Below, one piece after another: positions 11,201-21,702 of a stretch of 64,000 nt of DNA. Within the stretch, counting starts at the first letter, position 1, and every line of letters begins with the position of its first letter. A program made the position numbers and the translations under genes. Below the pieces are notes generated by a model. The model did no database searches and was not told where the DNA came from. It saw only the letters and a program-made list of their open reading frames with translations. The stretch is from Metellina segmentata. Lineage: Eukaryota > Arthropoda > Arachnida > Araneae > Tetragnathidae. The stretch spans positions 66,718,998 to 66,782,997 of the forward strand of contig OX375876.1 in the NCBI GenBank assembly GCA_947359465.1. The letters are read 5' to 3'.

Positions 11201-13272
11201 AAACATCGTTGGAACAAGAGAGCATGACTGCGATATCGAAGGGTGAAAAGAAGCAATGCTTCTTTTTACCTTAAAAGATGACTAAATATAATTAAAAATT
11301 CATAATAATTTAAAGAAAAATTATATAAAAAGATAAAAACAATACTTACAGATTTTAAGAGGTATGAGTTTGGGCGAGATCGAGCCAAAACACCAGAAAC
11401 GTGTATTGCAACCGTGTGTTGTAGTTGGGCTCAACTAAACAGTGATGGCGGGAATACACTATCAGTTGTGCATAAAAACTCCCTCTGATGTCACAGTTTG
11501 CTTCATTTTCAGTCCAATGGTGAATTGATTTTGATCTTTTCGTATGTGAGGGATAAAGTAGTAAGTATTTTTTAATTTTACATTTAACAGGGTAGTGGGG
11601 GGTGGGAGTCATTAGCCGCAACTTATTTTCCGCAAAACTGCTTCGATCCACCCTTTCGCTTCTATTCACCTGTTTCTACAGTACCTCAACAGAAAAATAC
11701 TTCGGTCGCTGAGCAGTCTCCACGATCTGAAATTCGGATGAGGTCCTAAATAGTTAAAAAGAACTGTTTAGCACTTGTACACTCTTGTTTAAAGCAAGAT
11801 TAATATTTTTGTTGAGAGCATGAGTTTCACTGATTAAGAACTTGAGTTGCCATTACGTTTTTAGTTCCATTGCTTATCACTTGCGGTTAAGACTAATTGA
11901 GAGATACAAGGATACAAATAATTGGTGCTCAACTTTTTAAACAGTGAATTAACGATGCGTTACATATTGCAACCCCAATTTGAAATGCTGATAGTAACTA
12001 GAGGGCTTTTCCAATAAAATGAACCCCTTCAGGCATTCCATTTGAACATGTCACATTCTGTTTTCTTGCCTCCAGATGAAAAGAATGACAGTTAGTGTCC
12101 AAATTTATGTGTCCTCTCTTAATAGCTAAAAGACAAGAAGACTTTGCGAAAATGATTTAATGAGAGTAAAATAGATGTAGGGAGGGGGTCAGCATTTAAA
12201 TTAGAAAATATTAAACCGCAGACATTCAAATTACATTTTAATCCTCAGTGCTAAACTCACCAATACTAATCTAGGTAATTGGATAGCACCTACATATAAA
12301 TTAACTGATAGAACCTAGTATTATAATAAAAATTCTCGAATCGAAAGACAACATTTCACAAGACTGACAGACTAGGTTTCTGTTGGTAAATCTAATTATT
12401 TTTTTCTCGATTCAATCTTGGCAAACCTAGTTGTGAATGTTATGCAACACTACTGTAAATGTTCTATTATAAAAATGAGATAATTCTCGGTATGATACGT
12501 ATACTATCGATCAGGGGGGCTGAAAGAAACGCGGTGAATTATATCTTATATTTAAATATTCTTTGCATCTAGCCATCTTATGACCTATCGTTGAAAAAAA
12601 AACATTTGAACAAAACTGAGCTAGGTACCACTACGATTAATTACCAGTGTATTGGGGGACACAGAAGTGAATACAACTCTTATTGATGTCCAGTTTACAT
12701 TGATTGACATTGATCTTGGACAATTACAGAATTCGTTTCCTTGAATTGTGACGAGGAATTTATCAAGATTTCAAGTTTACCAGATAAAGCATGAACCTGA
12801 GATTCTAGTTGTTGTACTTTGGCATTCTCGTTTCGACACTAGTTAAAGTATTTGCATGAATTCTAAACTCTGCTCTGCCTCAGCAAATTTAGTCACATAA
12901 CTAACCAATTTTTGAAAATCATTGGTATCTTTAAGCACCGATTTCACACAAATTGAAGGTAATGCCGTAGATGGCTTCTAGAAATTGGATCTTGGACACG
13001 ATTACATGCTCTCCTGCAGTCAATTTTATGTGCCAAATTCTTTAGTCACACTGGAAAGATATGTACGCTGACAAGAAATTTGTTGCAAAAATGGATTCAG
13101 GGGTGAAAAATTCTAAAGTGCAACATTATTGAAAGTTACTATATTATTATAAGCAGGTGATGTCGGTGTAGTACTTTGTGACCTTTTTTACTTTACTATA
13201 AGCTACTTTAGCCATCACTACAAAACCCAACTTCACCATGAAGTACTTTTTAGTGTACTAAATTGCACTTTA
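8251..13272. other. Long stretch without supportable genes
   Basis: AT-rich. Open frames at 8874-9068, 9915-10127, 10259-10477, 10672-10860, 11039-11227 and 11355-11669 (minus) show no recognisable domain, splice context or composition supporting expression. A small hairpin (CCTGCAAA ... TTTTGCAGG) lies at about 8847-8880. I found no transposon termini, but an old or unknown repeat could be hidden here. Confidence 0.4.
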
Positions 13273-13304
13273 GTGCTAGATGGGATTCACATCCCATCTA
13301 GCAC
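13273..13304. repeat. Perfect 14-bp stem hairpin
   Basis: GTGCTAGATGGGAT, a 4-base loop TCAC, then the exact reverse complement. It is flanked by related short words (GCACTTTAGTGC, AGTACTTTTTAGTGTACT), suggesting the remains of a foldback element. No pre-miRNA-length extension is evident. Confidence 0.6.
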
Positions 13305-13606
13305 CAATTAATAAGCACTTGCTTGCACTTTCAAAGACAAGCCAGATAACGCTTGAGACAGTTACCAGATAGCGCTCATCTCAATCCGCGAGCATTTCGA
13401 CGAGTTGCTGAATTGCCAATGCGGTGCATATCAAACAACTGTCTGAAGATCTGTGAAAAAAGGCACAACTTCCACTTCTATCACAGCTTCACTAATCCCC
13501 TTATCGCTTATCCTTGTCTCAACAAACTGTCAGCAACACTCAAAGTTAGTGTGTGTTTCTCTAGATTTAATTCTATAAAACCCCTAATTTTAAGGTAAGG
13601 TAAGGT
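13305..13606. other. No recognisable feature
   Basis: Less AT-rich than its surroundings and spanned by an 81-codon open frame (13353-13598), but nothing in that frame is recognisable. Confidence 0.3.
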
Positions 13607-13730
13607 CATTTTAATTAACGTCGCACTAGAGCAACATAACGGGCTATTGACGACGGTCCGGTATCAATCACTTAAAGGAAATATCCGAGGACAGCACCTC
13701 GTAATTTTGAACCACTGTCAGATGACGACC
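13607..13730 (-). mobile_element. SINE, 3' body fragment
   Basis: Reverse complement of the SINE body: AATTAACGTCGCACTAGAGC, ACGGGCTATTGACGACGGTC, then CAGATGACG. It is truncated before the head. Confidence 0.75.
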
Positions 13731-14751
13731 TAATTTTAAGGAAATGATTAAGAATACTTTTGGCCTTATTTATCTTTGAACCTCAGAAACAGTAAAATTG
13801 TTACTATCAATACTTATAATTTGATACCATAACATGCAAGATTTTGTTTCAATGTTTTTCTGGGAATATTAGAGAGCGATTTTTTATTGTTTCTGGAACG
13901 ATATTTTTTTATCACTAGAAAAATTATTATTCATAACGATATCTATATTAAAATTATATATTAGAATATATTAAAGTTATTACTAAATTAATCTAATGTT
14001 TAAGGCTTAATACAAGTACGGTAATATGATAATTAGTTGTTTTCTTTTGATTGCTGGCTGTACGGTTATTTTTTGCAACATGAGGGCTGTAGACCATGTT
14101 CTATGAAGATGCTGTCAGATATTTATCGTCCTTATAATTTACTAGCTTTGCTTTTGACTTCCCCCAAAAGTGTTTGAGCTTTAGAGAAGTTGTTACCTCG
14201 TACAGATAGAACAGCTTTTGGAGTTTTGTCCGCTTCACTTGTGCACTTTCCTCTCCCTGTATCTCGACACGGGTCAACTTTTGGAGTTTTGTGTTGATTT
14301 GAGTTTGATTAAGAATTGCGAAACTTTAGAAGTGCTCTGTATTAAATTTTACTTTTAAGGTTCTATAGATGTAACATATCAAACTGAAAATAGTTGCATT
14401 CAATGAATAAATTCCAGACAGAACATGCTGTGAAAATTTCATTCCTCAGCTCAGCGTTTGGGAGTTTCTGTTGCATCAGATAAGCAGATTTCCTGCTTCA
14501 TATATGAGCTATGCACAGAGCTATTCGATTAAATACGCATAACAATATTCTGTGTATCAGGGCCTCTTACAGACCTACCTGTGGTGATCTTGACCAACGT
14601 TTAAAACGGCAAAGTGATCTAAGGTTTTGGCAATCCTACACGAAAATCTAAGTATTGCAGTGCTAATGTGGGAGCGAACTTACTTTTTCAGTGGAAAAGC
14701 TGAAGGTATGTCCCAAATTCCCAAAAAAAGATACAAAGGTGGATATATATT
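13731..14751. other. No recognisable feature
   Basis: AT-rich non-coding sequence; no termini, RNA genes or open frames of note. Confidence 0.4.
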
Positions 14752-14945
14752 TTAATTAACGTCGACTGGAGCAACACAGCGGACTATTGGCAACGATTTG
14801 GGATCAAACCCATAAGGAAAAATCCGAGGACAACAGCACCTAATTTTGAACCAGGTTCAGATGACGAGGTCACATCTGAGCTGGCACCCTACTCTTCAAA
14901 CTTCCACACCACGCCAACGTTAGTACATTTGAGGACACGACATTT
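14752..14945 (-). mobile_element. SINE, body without head
   Basis: Contains the inverted SINE body from AATTAACGTCGACTGGAGCA through GATGACGAGGTCACATCTGA to CCACGCCAACGTTAGTACAT. It ends before the tRNA-like head. Diverged from the full-length copies. Confidence 0.75.
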
Positions 14946-15186
14946 TTTAAGCCTAACTTCTTGTTACCTACAAATATCGACGCTTAAACTCAATCTCTTG
15001 CCTCGAAAACTCTCACTGTAAAAGTTTTTCAAAAGCACCGCCTGCGTTTGCCTTAAATAACACACAATCCCTGCTTTGTGTAACAAGAAAAGACATGTCT
15101 AGCCCACAAATCATCTTACACGTTGTGAGAATTATTTTGACTGTAAACCCTTTCTAGGGTTAGTATCCTCGGATGGGGGTGGTTAA

Positions 15187-15831
15187 ATTAACGTCGCACT
15201 GAAGCAACAGAATAAGCTATTGGTGACAGTTCGGGATCAAACCTGTCGGGTAAATGGTAATGGTAATTTTTGTTAACGTCGTACTAGAGCAACACAACGG
15301 GCTATTGACGACGGTCCGGGATCAGTCCCTTTAAGGGAAAGATCCGTGGATAACACCTCGTAATTTTGAACCACGGTCAGATGACGAAGCAACATCTGAG
15401 CTGGTACCCCACTCTCCAAATTTCCACGCCAACCCAACGTGAGGACTTTCGGCCACGACAGATTTAAAGTGCACCAGCCGCCTCTACACCATACTCTTAC
15501 AAACATCCATGGACGGACCCGGATTCGAAACAGGAACCTTCCTATCTAGAGGCTAACACCTTAACCACTATACCGGTTGGTCGGCCAAACCTGTCGGGAA
15601 TGATCCGAGGACAACAATTAGTAATTTTGAACCATGTGGTCAGATGACGAAGCAATACACAATCAGACACCCCACTCTCAAAATTTCCACACTCCGTCAA
15701 CGTGAGGATATGTGAGTCCACGGCAGATTTAAAGTACACCAGCCCCCATCGTACTAGGCGGTCTTTGGTCGGAACGAGTTTCGAACTCGTAACCTTCGGT
15801 CGCTAATCTTCCAAACGGACTACCGCAGACC
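15187..15831 (-). mobile_element. Older SINE, head type 2, split by a younger SINE
   Basis: The two halves 15187-15250 and 15586-15831 form one element on the minus strand. The 3' end (TTAACGTCGCACTGAAGCA) is at the left and the body continues after the insertion. The head is of a second type: reading minus it has AGTCCGTTTGGAAGATTAGC, then GAGTTCGAAACTC, a good match to a tRNA-gene B box. The split is marked by a perfect 13-bp duplication, CAAACCTGTCGGG (15238-15250, 15586-15598). Confidence 0.8.
15251..15585 (-). mobile_element. Younger SINE, head type 1, inserted in another SINE
   Basis: A full-length copy: on the minus strand it starts GCCGACCAACCGGTATAGTG and has TTTCGAATCC as its B-box-like word. 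It carries the standard body and ends with an ATTACCATTACC tail. Target-site duplication CAAACCTGTCGGG on both sides. It closely resembles 2643-2951 and 21703-22030. Open frames on the minus strand here are SINE shadows. Confidence 0.85.
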
Positions 15832-15849
15832 TTCCCATAAAGGAGTTTT

Positions 15850-15969
15850 CGTCATCTGACCGTGGTTCAAAATGACGTAGTGTTGTTCTCGTATCTTTCC
15901 CTTAGGGGATTGATCTCGGACCATCGTCAATAGCCCGTTGTTCTAGTACGACGTTAACTAAAAATTACC
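15850..15969 (+). mobile_element. SINE, 3' body fragment
   Basis: TCGTCATCTGACCGTGGTTC, then a TCTTTCCCTTAGGGGATTGA segment, then AGCCCGTTG and CGACGTTAACTAAAAATTACC. It lacks the head. Confidence 0.75.
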
Positions 15970-16629
15970 AAATTATTTGTCAACCATTAAGGGAGTTGAG
16001 TTACTAAACTTGTTTTCTTCGTTCCATTGGATTGTTATCTTTGTTGGACGATAGCTGTATTGTGTTTTTCTGCGTACCATTGGACTCAAAAATAATAATC
16101 AAACTTCAAACCTGTACTTGTTATCTTTAGACTCCAGACCGAATCTCATCGAATTCATTAAGGCCAAACACTCTTACTCATCATCGCGACTATTCTTAAT
16201 CCTTTTCTCATTAAGGGAGACACGAAAACATCCCAGAAAGGATTCCCGCGAGTTTCACTCCAGTGAAATCCGAAACCCAAGACGCCTCTTTTACGGCTTT
16301 TGCCCTGGGATGGCTCTGGGAGGTCGTTGACTCCTCTGGAGTTAATTTCTCCGTTCTGCATCCTCCACTACTTTTGGAAGAGAAATCGGAAACCAGGCGG
16401 ACGAAAAAATAGTGGGGAATGAAGGTTTTGACGAAATGAGGCGCTTTTCGTTTGAAGTGTAGCGGATGATTTCAGTGACCTGTCCTTGGAGGTTGTTGAA
16501 AAGCTATTGCCATAGTCTTATATCAAACATTATAGGCATATGATTAAAAAGGTACCTACCTTTGCTTGTTTGCAATTGTTTTAAGAAACTCGCAGACTCG
16601 AGGATATCATCTGGATTAGATAGATAGTT
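15970..16629. other. No recognisable feature
   Basis: Open frames on both strands near 16118-16361 lie over a moderately GC-rich patch with a small palindrome (TTTCACTCCAGTGAAAT). No family is recognised. Confidence 0.35.
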
Positions 16630-17449
16630 GTATTAACGTCGCACTGAAGCACTACGAAGTAGGGATGTGACATCGATGTCGATGTTTTCAAAACATCAAT
16701 GTTTAAAAAAAAACATCGATGTATTGGAGTCGATGTTTTTGTAAAATTGATTTTTATACTTGTCAATGTTTTTACGTTGTCGATGTTTTATTTCAATGAA
16801 AAAAGTATTGTTCTAAAAATTTAAAAAATAACCAAGTAGCATAATTTTTATAATCAGGAAATTGAACATACTTTTAGACCAAAGTGGTCAAGGGTGAAGG
16901 GTCTGAAAAGTAGGGATGCGACATCAATGTCTTCAAAACATTGATGTTTTATAAAAAAAAACATCGATGTATTGGAGTTGATGTCGTATTACTAGTTGCT
17001 AAACCAGTTTTAAGAAATGGGGGGAAATGTTTAAATACACTGAATTTTAAAAGCATCCATAGTTTGTGGGCGATGCATTATCAACATCGATGTTTAAATT
17101 TTGAACATCGATGTTTTGCTGTCGGTGCTAAACCATTTTTAAGAAATGGGTAAAAAGTTTAAATACACTGAATTTTAAAAACATCGATGGTTTGGGGGGG
17201 ATGCATTATCAACATCGATGTTTTAATTTTGAACATCGAAGTTTCAAAATATCGATGTTTTGCTGTCGATGTAGCATCACTACTACGAAGGGCTATTGGC
17301 GGTGGTTTGGAATTAACTTTGCAGAGAAAGATCTGAGGACAACTCACAATTTCGACCCACTATCAGATGACGAGGTCAGCACCTGAACTGGTATCTCACT
17401 CTCCAAGCTTCCATACCACGCCAGCGTGAGGACATTTGAGGCAGCGACA
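16630..17449 (-). mobile_element. SINE split by a hAT-type MITE
   Basis: The left piece (16630-16659) is the SINE 3' end ATTAACGTCGCACTGAAGCA. The right piece (17283-17449) resumes at GGGCTATTGGC and runs through the body to about GAGGACATTTGAGG. The two are separated by a 623-bp MITE with an 8-bp duplication CTACGAAG. The right piece stops at the TA where the next Tc1 derivative begins. Confidence 0.75.
16660..17282. mobile_element. Non-autonomous hAT-type MITE rich in ATCGATG words
   Basis: 623 bp with a perfect 8-bp target-site duplication CTACGAAG (16652-16659 and 17283-17290), the length made by hAT transposases. Terminal inverted repeats: TAGGGATGTGACATCGA on the left against TAGTGATGCTACATCGA (reverse complement of the right end). 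A second copy of the left end, TAGGGATGCGACATC, lies at 16912. Inside, a ~125-bp unit starting GCTAAACCA is present twice (about 16997-17122 and 17123-17268). CATCGATGTTT and its complement recur many times, so the element can fold extensively. There is no transposase. Confidence 0.8.
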
Positions 17450-17984
17450 TACACTACCATATGACAATAATGAACCGGACGCCAGCGGAATTGCAGAAAG
17501 TCCGACTACTTGTTTGGGGGTGTTTTTCGTGGTATGGCCTGGGACATTTGCATATGGTTCCTCGTCAGTTGAACCCCGACGCCAACATGAACATTTTGGA
17601 CAATTAGGTTCTTCCTACGCTCTGTCATTTTTTGGAATGGACGAATGTTACTTCCAAGACACCAACGCTCCATACCATGTTGCAGCCTCTGTCAAACAGT
17701 GGTATCAGATATGGATGTAAAACGTCTTGCCTGGTATGCTCAGTCCCAACCTAAACCCCATAGAACATTTTTGGGACGAGTTAGGCCGACGCTTCCGAAC
17801 CAGGAAACCATTCTTGCAGCAGGAATGGACACAAATACCCTCAGATGTGTATCAAAATCTCGTTGAAATTATGCCTAGAAGGGTTGTTAGTGTAATTGCA
17901 ACACGCGTGGACCATCCCCCGTTAAAATGTCTACTTGCTTCAGTTGATGGCAGTGTCGTTACTTGCTTTTCATGCATATTTTAA
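17450..17984 (+). mobile_element. Internally deleted Tc1-type element, copy 2
   Basis: The left end TACACTACCATATGACAATA is related to the terminus at 7148. After about 50 bp it enters the same VWG-region junction (TTGTTTGGGGGTGTTTTT). It carries the same transposase half (GMDECYFQDTNAPYHVAAS), but with frame breaks near 17610 and 17715-17730 and an internal deletion before the last exon-like block. The right terminal repeat is not recognisable, so the 3' boundary is uncertain. It abuts and probably inserted into the SINE at 16630-17449. Confidence 0.8.
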
Positions 17985-18356
17985 ATCCATTTATAGTTGA
18001 TTTTAGCATTGAAATGCATATTTCATACCTTCAAATGAAATCAAATTTTACAAAATAAAAGCCGGTATTTCATGCATTTTTAACAGAGGGCAATTTTTAT
18101 TTTTTAAACAGTGCATTGTTGATACCTCAATAACCATATCACCGCAAATTGCTTCTAGACTTCCACTTCAATTGTACTCTATTAAATACGAGGTGATTCG
18201 GTATGTTAGAACATCCCAACATATTTTAAGTCCCGACACACATCTTTTTCTACTCTAATTTTATTTTCCAGATTCCTCATTGCCTTCTGTTCTTAGAGTG
18301 GTGAAGAATTTTATTTAGAGTGTCGGGTTCTTCCTAGTATTTTTTACCAGTGTTTT
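17985..18356. other. No recognisable feature
   Basis: AT-rich non-coding sequence between the Tc1 derivative and the next SINE. Confidence 0.35.
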
Positions 18357-18538
18357 ATAGGTCCGGTATCAATCCCTTTGAGAAAGAGCTAAAGACAACG
18401 CCTCGCATTTCCGAGTCACGGTCAGATGACAGAGCTGTACCCCACTCTCCAATCATCCACATCACACCAACGTTAGAACATTTAGGGCCACGACATGTTT
18501 AACGTGCACCCCAGTGTAGAGACCGGTCTTTGGTTGGT
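18357..18538 (-). mobile_element. SINE, head type 2, partial
   Basis: The inverted body (CACGGTCAGATGACAGAGCT, TACCCCACTCTCCAAT) leads into GGTCTTTGGTTGG, the start of the type 2 head. The 3' end is truncated at the left. Confidence 0.7.
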
Positions 18539-18540
18539 AG

Positions 18541-18845
18541 TTCAATTAACGTTACACTAGAGCAACAAAACGGACTGTTGGAGACGATCTGGGATCATAC
18601 CCAGGGAACCAATTCACGAATAACATTTTTGTAATGTTTAAAAATTTAATCTTACTGTAATTTAACCTCACCCCAGTCAGATACTCCACTCCCCAAACCA
18701 CGCCAAAGTGAGGACATTTGAAATGACGACGTTTTTGACGTTTATCAACTCCAGCGTACATAACGGTCTTTGGTTGGACCGAGTTACGAAATAATAACCC
18801 TATGGTCGCAAATCCGATGTTCCTCCAACTGGGCAGCCGCCAGAT
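18541..18845 (-). mobile_element. SINE, head type 2
   Basis: Begins with CAATTAACGTTACACTAGAGC and passes through a shortened body. It reaches GGTCTTTGGTTGGACCGAG and the type 2 head (reading minus: CCAGTTGGAGGAACATCGGA and a degenerate B-box-like word). It lies head to tail with the preceding SINE. Confidence 0.7.
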
Positions 18846-18854
18846 TAGAGTTTA

Positions 18855-20080
18855 TACTGACCTGCTGATTTTGAAATTTAAAAAAATCTGTTCTAAGCTG
18901 ACGATATTAGATTAGGCATAGCTGCGTCATGCGTGCGAAAGTATAAAAATTATTTTCCTCACGAAATGACTAGAAAAAACTTTACGAAAACAAAAGAAGG
19001 TCTTCAAGATTCTTATAACGAGTTCTCCAATTTCTGCCCTTGATCATCCAACTCCCATATTAATCCGTTACTCTTCCAATTTAAAAAACTCCGCTCCAAG
19101 TCAATGATATTAGATCAGGCAGAGAATACCTGCGTCATGCGTGCCAAAGTATTAAAACTATTCTCCTCACGAAACGGCAAAAAAAAAAAAAACACTTTTT
19201 AAAAGCTGAATAAAATGTTCTTGAATCTTAAGACACTTACTCCAATTTCTGCCCTTTTTATCTGGGCACTATGTCCTACACGCTAACACCCTTGATCATC
19301 CAATTCCCCTATTAACTCTCTCTCCTCTTAAAAGAGTTCCAACTGGCTTTCAGAAAAGATGCCCACACAAAGGTTCTTATCGGATGTCTAAAATAAGATA
19401 GATTGGTATTTCAGGCAGGTAGTTAATAAACGTCACACTGGAGTAACACAACGGGCTTATTTTGCGACGGTCCTGGTTCAATCCGGAGGGCGAAAATCCA
19501 AGAACAACGCCACGTAATTTTGAACCATGGTCTGACGATGAGTTCAGCACTGAGCTGGCTCCAAACCACGCCATTGAGAGGACATTTGAGACTATGACAG
19601 ATTTAACGTCGCCAGCCCAAACGCACACTGCTGTGTTTGATTGGGTTCTAACTTGCAACTCTCCAGTAGCTAATTCGTTACTCTTCCAACTAGCCACTGT
19701 GGCTCTCTTAAGCTGGAGAATATGAGTTTGAAAAGACCTACTGGGTTCGGGAATAAAAATCCGCTCTAATCCGGCAACATCAATTCGGGCATGAAATAGG
19801 CATGCGTGTCAAAGTATTAAAACTATCTTCCTCACGAAATGACATAAAAAACCTTCTTAAAAACAAAAGTGTTCACGAATCTTATGGCACTTGCCTCGTT
19901 TTCTGTCCTTTTATCTAGGGCACTGTGTCCCACACCCGAACGCCTTTGATTATCCGCTTTCCCTATTAACTCTCCATCGAAGATTCTCTTTCCACCCCAA
20001 GAGTTCCAACTGGCTTTCAGAAGAGATGCCCCTGCAAAGGATGTCTAAAATAAGACAGAAATCTTCACAGCCCAGCTCGA
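18855..20080 (+). repeat. Three copies of a ~350-bp repeat, one SINE inserted
   Basis: Unit 1 is 18855-19069, unit 2 is 19070-19423, unit 3 is 19670-20080. Shared ordered words: CGTTACTCTTCCAA, TGCGT(C/G)..GTG.(C/G)AAAGTAT, TCCTCACGAAA, CCAATTTCTGCCCTT, CTATTAACTCTC, AAGAGTTCCAACTGGCTTTC and GGATGTCTAAAATAAGA. Unit 1 is internally shortened. A SINE separates units 2 and 3. No coding potential or termini are recognised, so this could be a decayed transposon or a local tandem duplication. Confidence 0.7.
19424..19640 (-). mobile_element. SINE, body without clear head
   Basis: Inverted SINE body: AACGTCACACTGGAGTAACA, ACGGTCCTGGTTCAATCC, ACGTAATTTTGAACCATGG and GAGGACATTTGAGAC. It separates repeat units 2 and 3. 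Long open frames on both strands (19377-19725) are chance frames in this SINE. Confidence 0.7.
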
Positions 20081-20197
20081 TAACATCCGGTCTGGGAAGA
20101 GAGGGGGATGTTGGCTGATTCCGACAGACAGGAAACGCGGTAAAAATTGGATCTGTCTTTCACAGTTGCCTTCTTGTTACATGCGACAACGTACGTC

Positions 20198-20255
20198 CGC
20201 CGTGTAATATTTTAGTTTGCTTTATTCGCCGCGTAATATTTTAGTTTGCTTTATT
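20198..20255 (+). repeat. 29-bp direct repeat, two copies
   Basis: CGCCG(T/C)GTAATATTTTAGTTTGCTTTATT occurs at 20198-20226 and again at 20227-20255, differing at one base, then a partial third start (CGCCGCG). Confidence 0.8.
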
Positions 20256-20465
20256 CGCCGCGTTGAATAATGAGACGGGAATGTGTAACTCTATCGAGAT
20301 GGGGTAGGAGGGGTGAAGCGTGTTTCTCAACCGCAGCTGAGTCTTTTGTTGATCCCAACAAAACTTATTTTCGCTTGCAGTCTGGGAATTGGAATTAAAT
20401 CAGTTGAATAAATTCAGCTTTTAAAACAAAGAAACATCAATCCTTCTATACCTCGCCTAGATATC

Positions 20466-20702
20466 ACTGCAAACACTGAGCCGCGGTCACCTGGTTTGGA
20501 GAGTAACGAAATTAGCAACCGAAGGGTTGCGAATTCGTATCCAAACAAAACCAAAATCGTGTACAAAGGGGGTGGTGCAGGTTGAATCTGTTGTGGCCTC
20601 AAATGTCCTCACGTTGCCATGGCATGAAAGTCCGGAGAATGGGGTCCCAGTTCAGGTGTGACCTCGTCATCGGATCGTAGATCCAAAATACGTGGTGCTT
20701 CA
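20466..20702 (+). mobile_element. SINE, head type 2, 3' truncated
   Basis: The plus-strand head has GGTTTGGAGAGTAACGAAAT, then CGAAGGGTTGCGAATTCG in the B-box position. The body follows (GTCCTCACGTTGCCATGGCA, CCAGTTCAGGTGTGACCTCG, TCATCGGATCGTAG) and stops at ACGTGGTG, where a different repeat begins. Confidence 0.7.
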
Positions 20703-20990
20703 GAGGCTCTAATATAGGAATAAATTCTGCTTTCCCACATGAATTCATCTTCCAACTCATTATCTATGTAAACGCTGTGCAAAGCCTGTACCAGTGTTCG
20801 AGGTGATCATGCAGCCTAGTAAGGATTGCTTCCTGTACCTTTCTAAACCTTTTCAGTTAAATTTCTATTTCATGGCACTCAGGGGGTTCAAAATTGTGTG
20901 ATGCTGCCCTTGGATCTCTAGGGCAACATCACGCTCGTTGTTCTATGACCAACCTTATTAAAATATCTACCACAAAAATGGTGTTTTTTA
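20703..20990 (+). repeat. Repeat X joined to a SINE-like body, copy 1
   Basis: About 20703-20870 matches the reverse complement of 28740-28910 (shared GCTTTGCACAG, GATCATG.AGCC, AAGGATTG.TTCC). At both places it is followed by GGTTCAAAATTGTGTGATG and then SINE-body words (GTTGTTCTATGACC, TTATTAAAATATCTACC here). It is therefore a composite in which repeat X replaces the tRNA-like head upstream of the same 3' body. Confidence 0.65.
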
Positions 20991-21012
20991 TTTACCCCTC
21001 TAATTTCGTAAG

Positions 21013-21155
21013 GCAGTGGTCATCCAGTTGGTAGAGCCGCGGATTAGAAATTCATCTGACCTTGGTTCAAAATTACGAGGTGTAGTCCTCGGTACCTTAC
21101 CTTTGGAACTGCTCCTAGACTGTCCCCAACAGCCCTGTGTTACTGTGCTTATATT
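21013..21155 (+). mobile_element. SINE with internally deleted, tRNA-like head
   Basis: GCAGTGGTCATCCAGTTGGT, then AGAGCCGCGGATTAGAA, which is tRNA-like, joins directly to TTCATCTGACCTTGGTTCAA in the body and continues to ACAGCCCTGTGTTACTG. The middle of the element is missing. Confidence 0.6.
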
Positions 21156-21339
21156 ATAAAGATCAATCGATATTCCCTGTGACTAATAGGAGGAGCGGAA
21201 AAAAAACTTGAAAGTTATCCACCATATATTTTTTTAAATTTATATTTTTATTAATTGTCACAAAGAAAGATAAGAAGTAAGTAAAGAATATATTTGTGTG
21301 TGATGTGTGTGACATTGCATTGGTTTAACAATTGTTTTA
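21156..21339. other. No recognisable feature
   Basis: AT-rich sequence with a TGTGTG run near 21295-21312. Confidence 0.3.
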
Positions 21340-21702
21340 ATATTTGGTATGGTATTTGTAGTAGACACGCAAAATTTATTTTAAATTTTCATGTGTTAAG
21401 CCATCGCTATTTTTCGATTTGTTAATATTTATGAATGAAAAAATTTGTTCACAAATATATGTTGGGCCAAAGAGACTCGCCTATTTTAATGCATTATCTA
21501 ACAATGATTTTCAATTGTTTTTATCGACTCGACGATAGAAGTTTAATAAAATGGCTTCATTTAATTTATTTCGCGTGTTCTTATCGTTAGGCATGTCGAA
21601 GAATTCAAGCTTTACTTCTTTAAGTACTTTTTCAGGCAAAATAGGAAATAGGTTAAATAAATATAGCAACGGTTTTACTTTTTGAAAATCAGGAAAACAA
21701 TC
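21340..21702 (-). pseudogene. hAT transposase C-terminal remnant
   Basis: On the minus strand the translation has PDFQKVKPLLYLFNLFPILP, later FFDMPNDKNTRNKLNEAILL, then FGPTYICEQIFSFIN. The last is the hAT dimerisation-region signature (usually S-T-Y-x-C-E-x-x-F-S). In-frame stops lie between these blocks, so it is dead. The relic is interrupted upstream (minus sense) by a SINE at 21703-22030. No termini were assigned. It resembles the GTF2IRD2/ZBED-type hAT proteins common in arthropods. Confidence 0.7.

Noticed and set aside
11355..11669. 104-codon minus-strand frame
   Set aside because: No recognisable motif, no acceptor/donor context and ordinary composition; chance is sufficient.
13353..13598. 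81-codon frame in a less AT-rich patch
   Set aside because: Considered as a transposase tail but no family motif could be found.
19377..19725. Long open frames on both strands (106 and 87 codons)
   Set aside because: They lie over a SINE body and read through its conserved words; the same chance frames appear in other copies (for example 2809-3078 and 15273-15506).
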